Assembly: GCA_947095585.1 (NCBI GenBank)
Contig: OX352765.1
Coordinates: forward strand, 24,272,254-24,336,253
Length of the DNA stretch: 64,000 bases
Origin: Nephrocerus scutellatus
Taxonomy: Eukaryota; Arthropoda; Insecta; Diptera; Pipunculidae
Reading direction: 5' to 3'
The translations under genes and the position numbers were made by a program. This document shows, in pieces, positions 46,930 to 58,349 of the stretch. The notes beneath the pieces were generated by a model that saw nothing but the letters and a program-made list of their open reading frames with translations, was not told where the DNA came from and did not search any database. Each line of letters starts with the position of its first letter. The first letter of the stretch is position 1.

Positions 46930-47235
46930 ATAATAATAATATTCGGCGCGCCAGACCATTGCGGCCCAAGGCCATGCCAGATCCAAGTTGCGAGAAACTA
47001 ACCATTTGTGTTGTGCATGTATATTTTTTGCACACAAATGGAGGGGACCTACAATTTTATGCCTGATCCGAACGGCGAATTGAGAAGGTTTCCGTGACAA
47101 GTTATTCCTCTCGGACGTTTATCAGACTTTCGCGAGAGGTGGAACACCGTGAAAAATACTTTTTTGGTGTTACTGGGATTCTAACTTTGAACCTCCTGCT
47201 CAGAAACAATGCTCTTATCCACTGAGCCACGGGCG
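46930..47235 (-). mobile_element. SINE, near full length, antisense
   Basis: Reverse complement of the 29213-29506 SINE: (TAA)n tail at 46930-46941, body, then CACCAAAAAA spacing, CTGGGATTC (B-box region), CCTCCTGCTCAGAA and CACTGAGCCACGGGCG of the tRNA-like head at 47177-47235. A TAACTTTGAA change degrades the B box. Confidence 0.85.
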
Positions 47236-47242
47236 AATGGGT

Positions 47243-47424
47243 GACAAACGTTCCGAGAGTAATAACTTGTCACGGAAAGCTTCTCAATTTGCCGTTCGTA
47301 TCGGGCCTTAAATTGTAGGTCCCTTCCATTTGTGTCCAAAAAATATACACGTACAACACAAATGGTCGCGAGAAGCTAGGCCATGGACCGCAACGGTCTG
47401 TCGCGCCGAATATTATTATTATTA
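47243..47424 (+). mobile_element. SINE, head-truncated, sense, next to the antisense copy
   Basis: Starts in the body at GACAAACGTTCCGAGAGTAA and runs through CACAACACAAATGGTCGCGA and GGTCTGTCGCGCCGAATA to the ATTATTATTATT tail. With the antisense copy it makes a long inverted repeat. Confidence 0.85.
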
Positions 47425-48150
47425 AAGGAATTAACGGCGCTATAATATATATCTTTTCAGATAGCCAGACAGCACTTAAAGCGTTGTCGTATGAACTTAA
47501 TGAACTCGTTATCAGTCAGGGACTGCTACGATGCACTGTAAACTCTTGCCAGACACAACAGAGTGAATCTCGGCTGTGTCTCTGGTCATCAGGGAATTGC
47601 AGGCAACGAATCTGCAGACGAACTAGCTAGGGCTGTTTCGGAAGCTGCTTTCAGGGGACCTGATCCCTACTGCGGTGTCGACTGGGCTGCCGCCACAGCA
47701 CTGATAAATTGTTGTGAACACAAACTTCGTCTGGCCCACTGGGATAACGTTCCGGGTCTGAGGCAATCCAAACAATTAATCTGGCCCTTTTCCTATAAGA
47801 AAATCCTTAGCCTAAATAGGAACAGAAAAAGAAAGCTGGTGAGTTGTTTAACAGGTCATTGTGGGTTGCGATGTCACGATAACAAAATTGGTGTGGGCTC
47901 GTAGACGGAATGTAGGTTCTGCGTGGAAGATGTTGAGTCATCCGAGCACATTCTCTGCGAATGCCCAGCACTACTTGGGTTAAGGAGACGCATTTTTCAT
48001 TAGGAACTGTGCTCGAAAGCAAAGTTGAGAAATTCTGCTACTAAGGTTCATTAGGGAAGAGATACGTCTCTTAGAATAAACAAACCCCAACACACAACAG
48101 ATCTTTCAGGTCGCAGGGTCTGATATATGGCCTAGGGTAGTATCAAAGAA

Positions 48151-49540
48151 AAGTCATTAGGTCAATTAGACTAAATTGGAAAATTTTAAGCGGCAACACT
48201 GATTATTTGCAATGTTTTGAGTTTTTCATTGTCGCTGTCCCTCTGAAGAGGACATGCGCATTACTGCATCATGCATTCATTTGAAAAGCATCAGCCGGCA
48301 GTTTGTTTACATTTTTCAGCAACGGTGACGATGAGCATAGTAAGCTTGCTAAGACGCTAAGAGGTAAGTGTTCTTGCGGACAGTCGAGTATGGAGTTTTG
48401 TCCGCGAAAGGTTCGTGGATCTGTGTGGTAAGCGAGTTTAAAAATTTGTTCGTGTATTTATAAATTACACCGCGTAATAAGCGTTTTTGAGAGTAATTTC
48501 ACGTTAAATGGATTTTCTATTATTGGCCGCATTTCTTTCTGTGATTTGTGATTCAATTGTACTTCAATAACGCTCATAACTGGTACAGCAGCCGCAGCGC
48601 TTCGGCATTTTAAATTCTTTTACATCCTGTGATACATTAAATGGACAACGATGTGCGGTAAGCGGAAAAGAAAGTAGCCTCCCGCTGAATACTACTTCCT
48701 TACTTGACCGTACCACCATCCAACACCATGTGCTCCTGCTTTATGTAAAGAGTAATTCAATTAACAACACACTTGTATAAGTAGTAACAGATAGAAAAAT
48801 GCATGTGGATTTGTTGTATACTTATACGAGTAGGGTGCGCCAATTTAAATTTTAAAATCGCACGTACTCACGTTACGAGTAAATGCAATTAAAACAACGA
48901 GCTTAAGGAGATTATCTCTAAATTTGATAACGGCTTAGATATTCAATTAGGAGTTGTAAGGATTTTGTTGTCTCTGGTGCGTCACATGACTATGCAGCTA
49001 ATATAATAAAAGACCGCAATTCGCGTAATCGGACCATCCGAATTAAGGTTTCATTTCAGCTTCGCAACAAGAGGGAATTATGACCATTCTTCAATCATGT
49101 TGTTTCTGGCAGGACGTTCGAAAGGGAAGCTATGCGAGTGTAATTTACACAATGGTAAGTTGTTGTTAATACACGTATGTACATTTGCATTAACAGATGA
49201 TCTGTAGCACAACACAACTCTATTTAGTCCTTTTGAGTTGTGTAGCTTAACGAATGTGCTGTTTATGATGAGCAAGTAGCATTTGTGTGCTGTAATTGCG
49301 CTAAGTAGTCGTTTCTTGCTGGTTCGTTGTTAATATACGACCGTTTATTTTTGTTTTTATTTTTTAGGACTAGATATTATGATAAAGTTATTACAACTAA
49401 TAAAGTATTAGGAGCTCTACCTACCATTGCTTTTGAATTGATATTTAGAAAAGAGTTAAATATTAATATGGGTACAAAAGAGAAAACGTCAACCTAAATA
49501 TAATATATGAGATAAGTAACTTTATCACGAACGTGATCAT
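48151..49540. other. Unique DNA, no gene supported
   Basis: Nothing coding recognised. Composition is moderately AT-rich, with a TACGAGTA-type motif near 48820-48880. Confidence 0.4.
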
Positions 49541-51045
49541 CGTTTGGTGGCCGAAAGTTCTTTAACTGACAACGGCAGCAAATCTTCAGAAGGTTCAAAG
49601 AATTGGTTGTCTCAGTATTACGGGTGCGAATTTTTTTTAAGGGAATTAAATTTTAAACAATAATTTTAAAATAAAATAAGAATGAAAAATATTAAGCGGC
49701 GTATAAACAGGGCGAACTTCAGCCTCTGTAATATTGGTTGCCCGCCTTCTCGTAGATGGAGACGTCTTTATTGTTAAAGATGTCGTCGAATCTAACATCA
49801 GTGAATCCTCTTATGTGTATGTACCGGTGACTTGGCTCGATTTCCTCGATTCGCAGTCCTTGCATCTCAGGACTTGGATGTGTTTCCAATGCGTCGACGA
49901 ATTCGCCATTCGGAACAAGTGGTCAGTTATTGGCAGCAGACCTGCTGCTTCGTATAGTTTTGTAGTCGACACAAACTTATAGCTGTTTGTCACCCTCCAG
50001 AGTCCTGTACAGATCCTTAGTACCTTCCTTTCAAATAGGGAGATCTTCTTCATCGTTATTGGTGAGACGGTGAACCATATGTGGTTATCATAGGTTATCA
50101 CTGGCCGGATGAGCTGCTTCTAGATGAGCAGCCTGGTGTTGTTGGACAGTCCGTTTCGTCTTCTTAGTAGCGGGTGCACCAAATGAAGAGCGTAGTTCGC
50201 TTTTTTCATTGTTTTGTCGATATGAGAGTTAAACTTGAGCCTCTCAATAAAGTTGATTCCCAGGTACTCAGTCTCTGACTTGGTGTTTATTGTTGTGTTA
50301 TCCGGAAGGGTGATTTTTAAGGCTCTGCACCGGCTTGCGATTTTTCGTATCCTTGTTTCGGTGACTGGTACTCGGAAGCAGATGAGTTCCGTTTTATTGG
50401 CGTTGATCTTTAGTCCCCACTTCAGGAAGTAGTCCCAAAGATTTCTGAGGTGTTCCTCCACTCTTCGGGCAGCTATCTCGGGAGAGCGGAAACTGCATAC
50501 GTTATGGAGTCATCCGCGAAGAGCATAGTCCTTGTTCCGGCTGTCAGTATTACGGGTGCTATGCGTACTTCTTCTACGGAAGCATTAGAAGTTGGGTGAA
50601 AGTCCTACCCCTACAAATCTTCATTAGGAAGACATCCGCTAGATATTAAGCTGCAGCTAAAATACAGGTACAAACCAGGTGACCATGTGGGACTTCTGAA
50701 AAATTCTTGATTCAATTCCTGAAAGAGAATGATTTTCACTATCAGGGAGTACTGCTTCGGCAAGTTATTTGAGGTAGAAATATTAGACCGTGCGAACTGG
50801 TCCAATGGTTTCCCGGCACTGGACGCTAGAGGTCTGGTCTGGCTCGCAGATGGATCTAAGTTTGGACCCAACACTAAAGTCTCGATATCAATGGGATAAC
50901 CCATTGCCATTCGGATATAGGTGGGATAAACCGTAGTAAAGGCATAAAGACGTTAGGATTTATATCTTTTCAGATAGCCAGGCAGCACTTAAAGCGCTGT
51001 CGTCCAACTTAATGAATTCTTTATCAGTTAAATGCTGCTACGATG
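49541..51045 (+). mobile_element. R1/I-like LINE fragment, split by a Jockey-like insertion
   Basis: Left part 49541-49627 (CATCGTTTGGTGGCCGAAAG through CAGTATTACGGGTGC) matches 46498-46575. Right part 50544-51045 contains the continuation (CGGAAGCATTAGAAG, CTACAAATCTTC, then RNase H-region text and TTTTCAGATAGCCAGGCAGC) matching 46600-47520. The intervening 916 bp is a separate element. Frames are heavily damaged. Confidence 0.85.
49628..50543 (-). mobile_element. Jockey-like LINE, 5'-truncated, with 16-bp target duplication
   Basis: Flanked by TCAGTATTACGGGTGC at 49612-49627 and 50544-50559. On the minus strand it begins in the RT palm, TMLFADDSITYAVSALPR (50530-50478). A 113-codon open frame follows (WGLKINANKTELICFRVPVT, TEYLGINFIERLKFNSHI), then a 96-codon frame with LFERKVLRICTGLWR and AAGLLPITDHLFRMA. 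The 3' end runs into an AT-rich stretch and a short A run (TTTTTTTT on + at 49631-49638). The catalytic FADD is present, but the fingers and endonuclease are missing by 5' truncation. Confidence 0.9.
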
Positions 51046-51049
51046 CAAT

Positions 51050-51125
51050 GGCTCTCCTGGCCTCCCGCAAAAATCACTCCACCGGCCGCGATTTGATCTG
51101 ATGTCATCCAGTTTTGACATCCATA
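51050..51125 (-). mobile_element. RTE-like LINE 3' end fragment
   Basis: On the minus strand: AAACTGGATGACATCAGATC, then GGCCGGTGGAGTGATTTTTG and CGGGAGGCCAGGAG, equivalent to 13115-13175 of the RTE-like LINE. Only about 75 bp remain. Confidence 0.7.
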
Positions 51126-51129
51126 CCAG

Positions 51130-53184
51130 GGTAAAAATCGGATGGGTGCTTCAGACCGTTGAAATTTTGCTGCACTCGCTTAGTAGGTGATTGCGGATAA
51201 TACGTTTTCGTTGAAAAATTGACAATTACATGGAGGGATACCTTTCAAAAGTTGTTTGTGAGAGAATTAAGAATTGAAGAGCGATAAAGTTTCTGGATTA
51301 CGTCGCCAACAACGAAGTAGACGATTGGTTTCGTTATTCTGCTATTTACTCCCGTTTGGGAAATGATATATCCTAAGAAGCAAATGTTATTTTAAATTCC
51401 CGCACAGTAAGACTTATGCTCGCAAAGATTTTCATTGAATCAATCTTTATAACGCTTTCTGTTAACACTGGAATTGTTGCTCAAGCAGGGTCTTAAAAGA
51501 CTTGAATCTCGCTAGTTCACTATTGCCCACTGCACCTGGGGACTACCGTCGCATTCTTCCTTTACTCTTAGGATTAATGCATGGCATTAATTTTTGGCAT
51601 ATTATGACTTCATGAAGTCGCCTACATGTCAAGCAAATCAGAGATCGACTTTGAAAGGAAATTAAAATAATTTGTGATGATTTGTCAGACTGTAGTAATC
51701 ATAATTGTTTTAAAAGCTGTATGCTGACAATTTCAAAATTCCAAAACTTTGGTTCAATTTCAGACGAAAATATAAAGTTTTTAAAAATAACATTTTTTGG
51801 TCAATTTGCTTTGAAATACCTTTGAACGAATAACAAGGCAATGCAATGCCCTTGCAATCATTACAAGCGTTCCCGGCCACTCCTATTACTTATGCTAAAT
51901 AACTTAAATCGTATAAATAAAATAAATAAATAAAAGTAGCTACCAAGTTTTCATTTAATCCAACATTAATTTTTTGATGTTGCGTTTGTGTTTGCCATTT
52001 GCTACAAAAAGAACTACGACTGTTTCCATTAGTAAATGTTTACTTTGCACTTTGTAGCAGTCTCCTTGTTTCCTGCAATTAAACGTTTATTTACATAACT
52101 TAAGCAATAACCAGGGATGCGTATTGTTCTATATGTCAATGAAAAGAACGTGGACTTGGTACGTGACTGCAAACGTGGATCGTTCTAGGATAACCATTAG
52201 GGAATTTATTAAATGTTAATATTTAATAATATTGTCCTTAAAAGATTCCCACTGAGAGGTATTTTATAAGAACAAATACGAGAACTCGCAAGCAAAGTGC
52301 CTTTTTGAGTATTAATGGAGCATAGGAGGTTTTGCATGTTTTGGTTCCTTTGATCATACTCGTAGATGTAGATGTCTTATGTTCAAAGTAAAAAGTTGTG
52401 TTTGTTCATAAAACATTAGAAAGGTTTTAAAATGTAAAATCCTGCATTAGTTTTTTAATTTAATAAAAATTAAAAATTTATTTAAGCTTTCTATATTAGA
52501 CATACTAAACGAAAGTGGAACATGCAAAATTACATAAAGGATATATGTCTTTTCTAAACAAATTCCTGAGACGTATAATGAACAATTGCTGCCGCGAAAT
52601 ATCACCTAACTCGAACATGGAGCGAGATAGAATATCTTACGCTGCTCTGTAAGTTATATTGCCACCCAAGAAACATCATTAACATCGAGACGGTCGAATC
52701 TCTCAAAACTAATGATTTCCTTCAACTAAAGAAATCACTGGGGACAAGACAATGCAGTTTATTACTTAAATTTGAAGCAACAGGATATTACGCACTAAAT
52801 AACTGCAGCAAGTGCTCGTACGTTCGAACATTCAAACTCGAATAAAGCAAAACATAATTTACGTTCTTGTGTGTCCTTAGTTGTTGGATAAGTGAAATGC
52901 AATTAGAGCCAAATTGTAATAATTATGCAATTACTGGAATTGCATGTGTACGAGTGTATGTATATTGCGCGTTCAAGCAATAACTCCTACCAATAAAGTT
53001 CATAGTAGCAATTACCGCGCAATCATTATCGGTAAATCAGATTTAATTGAGGGATTTTGGGTTAGGATGGCGGATATAACCAACACTTTTGATTGTTTTG
53101 AATAAATCCATTTTTTGGTAATAAATCAATTATTTTAAGACACACGCACATCGTGTTGCCGGAATACAAGTATGCAACTCAAAT
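51130..53184. other. AT-rich unique DNA, no gene supported
   Basis: No coding homology recognised on either strand. Stretches such as 51900-51940 and 52440-52470 are nearly pure A/T. Confidence 0.4.
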
Positions 53185-53450
53185 AAATTTTTAAATTCTC
53201 TATATTAACTTCACTTGCCCGTGGCTGGCTGGCTGGCTGGCCAAATCTTGTGATCAATTTTAAACCCACTTCCTACAGCCCGATTTTATTGAAATTTTGC
53301 ACACATGCATATCTCCCATGACAACACTTTCTATTAAAATTTGAGTCCCCTCGGGCCGCGGGGTCGGGGGGCTCCCATACAAATATTTTACAAAATTTAC
53401 CCGATTTTCTTTAAATTTTGTACACATGTGTGTCTTCGATGAATTTTCAA
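53185..53450 (+). mobile_element. Helentron-like short interspersed element, 5' part
   Basis: TCTCTATATTAACTTC at 53198-53213, then GGCTGGCTGGCTGG (53223-53241), AACCCACTTCC, ATTGAAATTTTGCACACATG and one G/C-rich unit; truncated after about two units near 53450. Confidence 0.7.
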
Positions 53451-53692
53451 GAAAAATTTTAATTTTTATGGGTTGTTTTTTTAATGATTACAACGAAGGT
53501 GCAAATACCCAAAAAAGTCCCTTTAACTTCTTATATTAAATTTTATTTAAAAATCAGACTTACATTATTTAAAGGCAACTGTTGTTGAGATTACATAAAT
53601 TTGAAATACTTCTACACTCTTTTTCATTGAAGGCATTAAATCTAAATGTAAGCAAAAATAGTAAGCAGCGTAAGTTATAATTCATATACATA

Positions 53693-54044
53693 AAGGGTGT
53701 TTTTTTGGGAGGTTTGTTTTTCCGATAGATGTCGTTTTATTTTATGACAGTTGTTTTGACAGCTCAAAGTGGCATTTCTACTCAGTATTGTTTGGCAAAT
53801 CATTATGAAAAAAAAAAAAAAAAAAAAAAAAAAAATGACATTTGTGAAAAATAGTCGTGGTAGCCATATGCCAGAAATTGTGTTTAAATGTTAAATGCCG
53901 AAAAATTATCTACTATCATTTCATAATTTTATATGTGTTTTATTCAAAAAAAAAATCGGCAACCTCTTAAAAAAACACCCGTTAGATGTAACATTTAAAC
54001 ACAATTTCTGGCATATGGCTACCACGACTATTTTTCACAAATGT

Positions 54045-54083
<39 letters not shown>

Positions 54084-54198
54084 CATAATGATTTGCCAAA
54101 CAATACTGAGTAGAAATGCCACTTTGAGCTGTCAAAACAACTGTCATAAAATAAAACGACATCTATCGGAAAAACAAACCTCCTAAAAAAACACCCGT
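53693..54198. mobile_element. Foldback element built from mariner-type ends
   Basis: Near-perfect palindrome of about 506 bp. Left arm: GGGTGTTTTTTTGGGAGG, ATAGATGTCGTTTTATTTTA, TTTCTACTCAGTATTGTTTG, CAAATCATTATG, then an A run (53812-53835) and ATGACATTTGTGAAAAATAG. The right arm mirrors this with a T run (54048-54083), to AAACACCCGT. TA flanks both ends (53691-53692, 54199-54200). The arm matches my recollection of the 5' UTR of mori-type mariners up to the transposase start. A 95-bp centre (53894-53988) carries an extra AAAAAAACACCCGTTA end. No transposase remains. Confidence 0.75.
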
Positions 54199-54200
54199 TA

Positions 54201-55139
54201 TATGTAATTCATTCATATGTCAATTCTTGGATTGTTTATTTTCCAAACGATGCGCGGATGCTTTAAAAAATATCAGCGAAAGAGAGAGAGAGTAAAGCAT
54301 TAGCGTGATACCACAGTTGATAACAGTGGTGTTATGGTTTTTGATCAGATCATGATATGAAATATTTTTAGAATAAAATCAAGAGATCGATAAGTTCTTG
54401 GGCACACATTTTTATGCATTTTGTATTGAAGTTGTGTGCAAAGATATTTAATATACGTACGTATGTCCATACATTTTTTCTTTTCCTTAAAACGCCACGT
54501 CCACCTCTGGGGATGAAAACGGATTACATCCCCAACAATAAGATTTTTAGCTAGTACTGAAGCCAGGAATAATCATTCCATTAAGCATTTGTCACACACC
54601 CTGTATGTAGTTATACAGATAGATAATCTGACATTGTTCCGTTTGTATCCGTTGATTCATTTTATGATTTTCTGTCACGATTTCCACCCAAAAACTTCTA
54701 ATAAGTCATGTACGTAGCATACATGCATGACGAGCTTTAAAGAGGACAGGCACACATCTCGTGTATCACAAAAAATCTTTTTGTCTCCTTGAAGCATTTA
54801 TCATCATCCTAATTCGTATTCGTCCGCATCAGGTAGCTATTATAGCTCAAGTGAGCTTTAACTCCAACAATAGTTATAGCTATCACGTAACTCTTTTCAG
54901 TAAGCCAGGCAAACCAGGCACACAAATACTTTTGGCTACACCCAGTCTCACTTATTGACATATCTTTCGGTCATTCATTCTGATTGCAGCTTCTTTTTGA
55001 TTTTGTGTTATAATATTGTTACGAAATTTAGGCTTTCGAGTTCGTAAAGGATTTTGCAAATAAAACACAACACAAGCTTATTAATTTATAAATTACAACT
55101 TTGACTAATAACAAGTAAAACAATAATTTACAAATTTTA
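54201..55139. other. AT-rich unique DNA
   Basis: No gene recognised. The phrase GTAAAGGATTTTGCAAAT near 55045-55062 also occurs at 40306-40323, so a small unclassified repeat (possibly an LTR piece) may lie here. Confidence 0.4.
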
Positions 55140-56022
55140 CAAATTACACTTGTGAAGGGATAAGCGGAGGTGTCTTTTCAAAAAGGCTACATCTAAGTCT
55201 CTCTTTCCGTCTTCCTAGTGTTTTCCAAGCTGAAATCATGGCTATTATGGAAGCCGTGTTATCTGTTAAGGATATCCACATTTTCTCGGATAGCCAGGCT
55301 ACGCTAAAGTCCATGGAATCAGTCTCCACAAATTCCATTCTATACCGGAATTGCCGATCGTCTCTTGAGAAGTAGCGGAGCATTTCAACATTTACCTCTG
55401 CTGGGTGCCAGGGCATTGAGACATTTCTGGTAATTGTAAGGCCAAACATGGAACCACACTACCCCTATTGCCTGAATATGGTTCACTAGGCATGCTGATC
55501 GCTACGTGCAAACTCATGTTTAAACGGGATGCTATAATAAAAACTTATTATAGATGGTCAAACGGCACAACATGCATAGCAACGAAGCAGCTCAGGCCCA
55601 AGCGAGATCCGAAACGCTCCAAGTGTTTGATCTGTCAAAACAGACTGCACATTAGTGCCATTATAGGTGTCATAACTGGACACTGTCTCATAGGCAAGCA
55701 TGTAGAAAGACGAGGAGTCCTTTCCAACGATTTCTGCAGAAGCTGCATGGATGAGGAGGAAGAGGAATCCACTCTCCATCTACTTTGTACGTGCCCAGCC
55801 CTCATGCTCCATCTGGGAGCGTTCTTTTTCAACGATCTCAACGATCTAACCCACATTGACATTAATAGTCTCTTGCGCTTAATACGAAGCTCCAAGTGGT
55901 TCAACGAGTAGGCGTGGAATTTTCCTAGATCCTTGTGGTATCACAACGGACCTGAATGGTCTAAGTGCGTCGGTTTTGACTGACGGCCACTTCAACCTAA
56001 CCAAACCTAACCTAACCTAACA
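55140..56022 (+). mobile_element. R1/I-like LINE, RNase H to 3' end with TAACC tail
   Basis: After frameshifts the first part reads VFQAEIMAI and IHIFSDSQATLKSMESVST (55220-55330), RNase H. A 147-codon open frame (55468-55911) then carries KTYYRWSNGTTCIATKQLRP, HISAIIGVITGHCLIGKHVE and the C-terminal motif CRSCMDEEEEESTLHLLCTC (C-x2-C...H-x3-C). The 3' UTR ends CAACCTAACCAAACCTAACC plus two more CTAAC units. It is related to 20181-21545 and 32190-32800, not to the 46-kb copy, which lacks this tail. Confidence 0.9.
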
Positions 56023-56024
56023 CT

Positions 56025-56459
56025 GGTGATTACTTTCTATGCACATAAAAACACTTAATACAAAAACACTTGTATTTCAGTACTATTCTCTTCGGTGGAA
56101 GCTCTATCTGTTTGCAAGAACTTTTCAACTGATCTGGCTGAATAAATCATATAATTATTCATCTCGTGCGGCAAAACGCCGCATATTTATATCAAAAGCT
56201 TCACGATCGCTCTAGTCTTTTCTACTGTTTTTCATTCGAACAACCTAGAGTGCGCTAGATCACTTTGGCAAGTTCCTTATTTACAACTATAATATACCAG
56301 GCAAACAGGTTTGACTACATATTTGGCAGCACCAGTACATATTGGTATAAACTTATAATGGTAGGTATATTCTTTCAACCATACTACGTTATGTCTGAAA
56401 GTATGCAAATTCTTAATTCCTAATTCTCAAAATCAACTTATCACTATATTTTGGTTTCA
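56025..56459. other. AT-rich unique DNA
   Basis: Nothing recognised. Confidence 0.35.
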
Positions 56460-56780
56460 ATAAGTCGTTGGTTACCGTCGCCGTATGTCACGTAGTGCGA
56501 TCCTGTTGAAACCACATCATGTCCGGATGTCATCCATATTTTCAAACAAAGAATCACTGATCATGTTGTGGTACTGATCGCCATTGACTGTAACGCGAAC
56601 TCTGGCCTCATTTTGGCAGAAATAAGAGTGTAAACTGCACCAAACGGTGCATGTTTGTGGATGTAATAGAGTCTGTAGGGTCTCTTGTGGATTGGTCTCA
56701 CTCCATATGCGGAAATTTTGCTTATTAACAAACTCGTTAAGCCGAAAATGAGCCTGATCGCAGTTTCCAACAGCTCCGGA
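56460..56780 (-). mobile_element. Mariner transposase remnant
   Basis: Minus strand from 56780: CDQAHFRLNEFVNKQNFRIW-like text (degenerate), then HKRPYRLYYIHKHAPFGAVY and, after a frameshift, WFQQDRTT-stop-HTATVT (56512-56470), which corresponds to the FQQDxATxHT block of mariner. The third Asp block was not found. It is a third, more decayed mariner. Confidence 0.75.
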
Positions 56781-56784
56781 GCCG

Positions 56785-57359
56785 AATCGGCGATTTTTTT
56801 ACCTTAATTCCTGTACCAGCTGGATCTGTGTCTATTCATGACGATGTTTAAAAGTTAACTCTTCAGTAAGTTCTATCTAAGCAAAAAAAAGCACACTTTA
56901 CATTTATGTAAATATTTATTTGGAAAGTGGCCAATGTACTGGGTGTCACATCACTGGGAATTTATCGCTTGTCTCGTCCTTACGCCATCAATCGTCCCTT
57001 GGGCGTGATTCCACGTTGCTGAAAAATCACAAATCCGTGGTTTGTTGTTGTTGTGCTATAGCTGCCTGTGACCTATGTTTATTCGCTCTGAATTCCATTA
57101 AAATAATAAATATTCAACACACACACACACTCATCTGAAAAATCTGATACGAGGGAGGTTGGTTTACTCCTGAAATAATAATACAATTGGTACTTTTTGT
57201 AGCAATTACTTTGCCTCGTAATCGTGTCTTATCCTGGTACAGGGTGTTTTTCAAAAAATGGCAAAATTTGGGTAAAACTGAAAGTCTTGTTTTCCATAGG
57301 ATTTTTGTTTGAACTCGCGACCATAACTCACGATTCGAATGTTGGATTTGTATTCTTTT
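56785..57359. other. AT-rich DNA, (CA)n run
   Basis: (CA)n at 57115-57131; otherwise nothing recognised. CAGGGTGTTTTTCAAAA at 57240 looks like a mariner-type end but has no partner. Confidence 0.4.
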
Positions 57360-57860
57360 TAAAATTCTCTATATTAACTTCGCTCGCCCGGTGCCACGTC
57401 TGTCGGTCTGTCTGTCGTGGAATCCTGCGATAAATTTTTAACCCACTTCCAAAAGCCCGATTTTATTGAAATTTTCCGGAGACATCTATTAAAATTTTGG
57501 GACTCAGGGCCGAGGGGTGCCCATATAAAATTAACCCGATTTTCTTTAAATATTATACACATGTGTATCTCCGATGAACAACTCTTTTTGTAAAAATTTT
57601 GGAGACCCCGGGCCCCAGGTCTTTTTTTTACATTTTTTTGGAGTGAACGGGCCCTGAGGCCCAAGGGGTGCCCATATAAATTTCTTAAAAATTAGCCTGA
57701 TTTCTTCAAATTTTAAACAAGTGTGTTTTAGAGTGATCGGGCCCTGAGCCCAAAAGGGTGCCCATTCAAATTTGAAACATGTTTATCACTGATGGACAAA
57801 ACTTTTGTAGCATTTTTGGCGTGAACGGGCCGTGAGGCTCCCGGAAAAATTTTAGCAAAA
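57360..57860 (+). mobile_element. Helentron-like short interspersed element
   Basis: TCTCTATATTAACTTC at about 57367-57382, GTCTGTCGGTCTGTCTGTC (57399-57417), AACCCACTTCC (57440), then at least four internal units with ACACATGTGT/AACAAGTGTG cores and GGGCCC-bearing blocks of decreasing similarity. The 3' end is not defined. Confidence 0.65.
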
Positions 57861-57867
57861 GAACTAC

Positions 57868-57925
57868 GAACCCCCTGCTCAAAAATCCATGTACTTAATC
57901 ACTGAGCCACGGCGTCTACACCCTA
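57868..57925 (-). mobile_element. SINE tRNA-like head, isolated, antisense
   Basis: CGAACCCCCTGCTCAAAAAT and ATCACTGAGCCACGGCGTCT are the reverse complement of the SINE head (A box and anticodon-arm region). The body is absent on its left, where Helentron-like sequence lies. Confidence 0.65.
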
Positions 57926-58084
57926 AATTAAAATAAAATTAAATTTGTTTTTACTTTTGTGTTGATTCGCGATCTGTTCAACAAAAGTCTTTATTTCATT
58001 TCGATTCCAATAGATTCCAATAGTTGGCACTACATGTGCAAATGTCATTTTACAGATGATCCATTTTCACGGTCTTTCTTTTGC

Positions 58085-58345
58085 GATCTGTCAACGCATG
58101 ATTCCGACCGGCATGCCATTAGACTTTAAATGTTGCAGTTTCGGGTGCGGTTTGCATTCGCAATTACAATAAATAAATCACAAGGACAGTTATTGAGTGT
58201 TTGCGGCATTAACATTGAAAATCCATGCTCTCGCATGGTGGAAATTGTATGTCGCCTGTTCCAGTATCGGACAACCATCAGCTTTGTTTGTTTACGCGCC
58301 AGATCCTTTCCAATGCTACAAAATTTAAGACAATGCTAAAAAGTT
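58085..58345 (+). mobile_element. Helitron/Helentron Pif1-type helicase fragment
   Basis: Frames join as RMIPTGMPLDFKCCSFG (58095-58145), then RFAFAITINKSQGQLLSVCG followed by INIENPC (58143-58235), then a damaged CSR-like segment and FVCLRARSFPMLQNLRQC (58290-58338). The TINKSQGQ box and the following L.VCGI(N/D)LENPCF pattern are characteristic of the last helicase motifs of Helitron RepHel proteins. About 80 residues of a protein normally over 1000 residues remain. It sits between two Helentron-like repeats of the same orientation. Confidence 0.82.
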
Positions 58346-58349
58346 GATG

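Larger units (their letters stand above)
46090..48150 (+). mobile_element. R1/I-like LINE (RT C-terminus, RNase H, zinc-knuckle region), split by SINEs
   Basis: Pieces in order: LEWGSRVGLSINPCKNVLVPF (46178-46240), MYTMMVRPIITYAAIV (46455-46505), LQRIVFLGITGAIRTCATT (46536-46595), RNase H start WYTDGSKMETGIGAG (46860-46905). An inverted SINE pair interrupts (46930-47424). The element resumes with IFSDSQTALKALS (47450-47490) and GIAGNESADELARAVSEAAF (47592-47650), then GHCGLRCHDNKIG and a CRFCVEDVESSEHILCECPA segment (47911-47970). The C-x2-C...H-x4-C end is typical of these elements. Frameshifts and stops are present. Confidence 0.88.

Noticed and set aside
55020..55140. Possible solo LTR (GTAAAGGATTTTGCAAAT shared with 40306)
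   Set aside because: No TG...CA boundaries, primer-binding site or target duplication could be identified.
55975..56022. TAACC repeats as telomeric sequence
   Set aside because: It is the 3' tail of an R1/I-like LINE, with the same ending on the copy at 20181; flies of this group also lack TTAGG-type telomeres.
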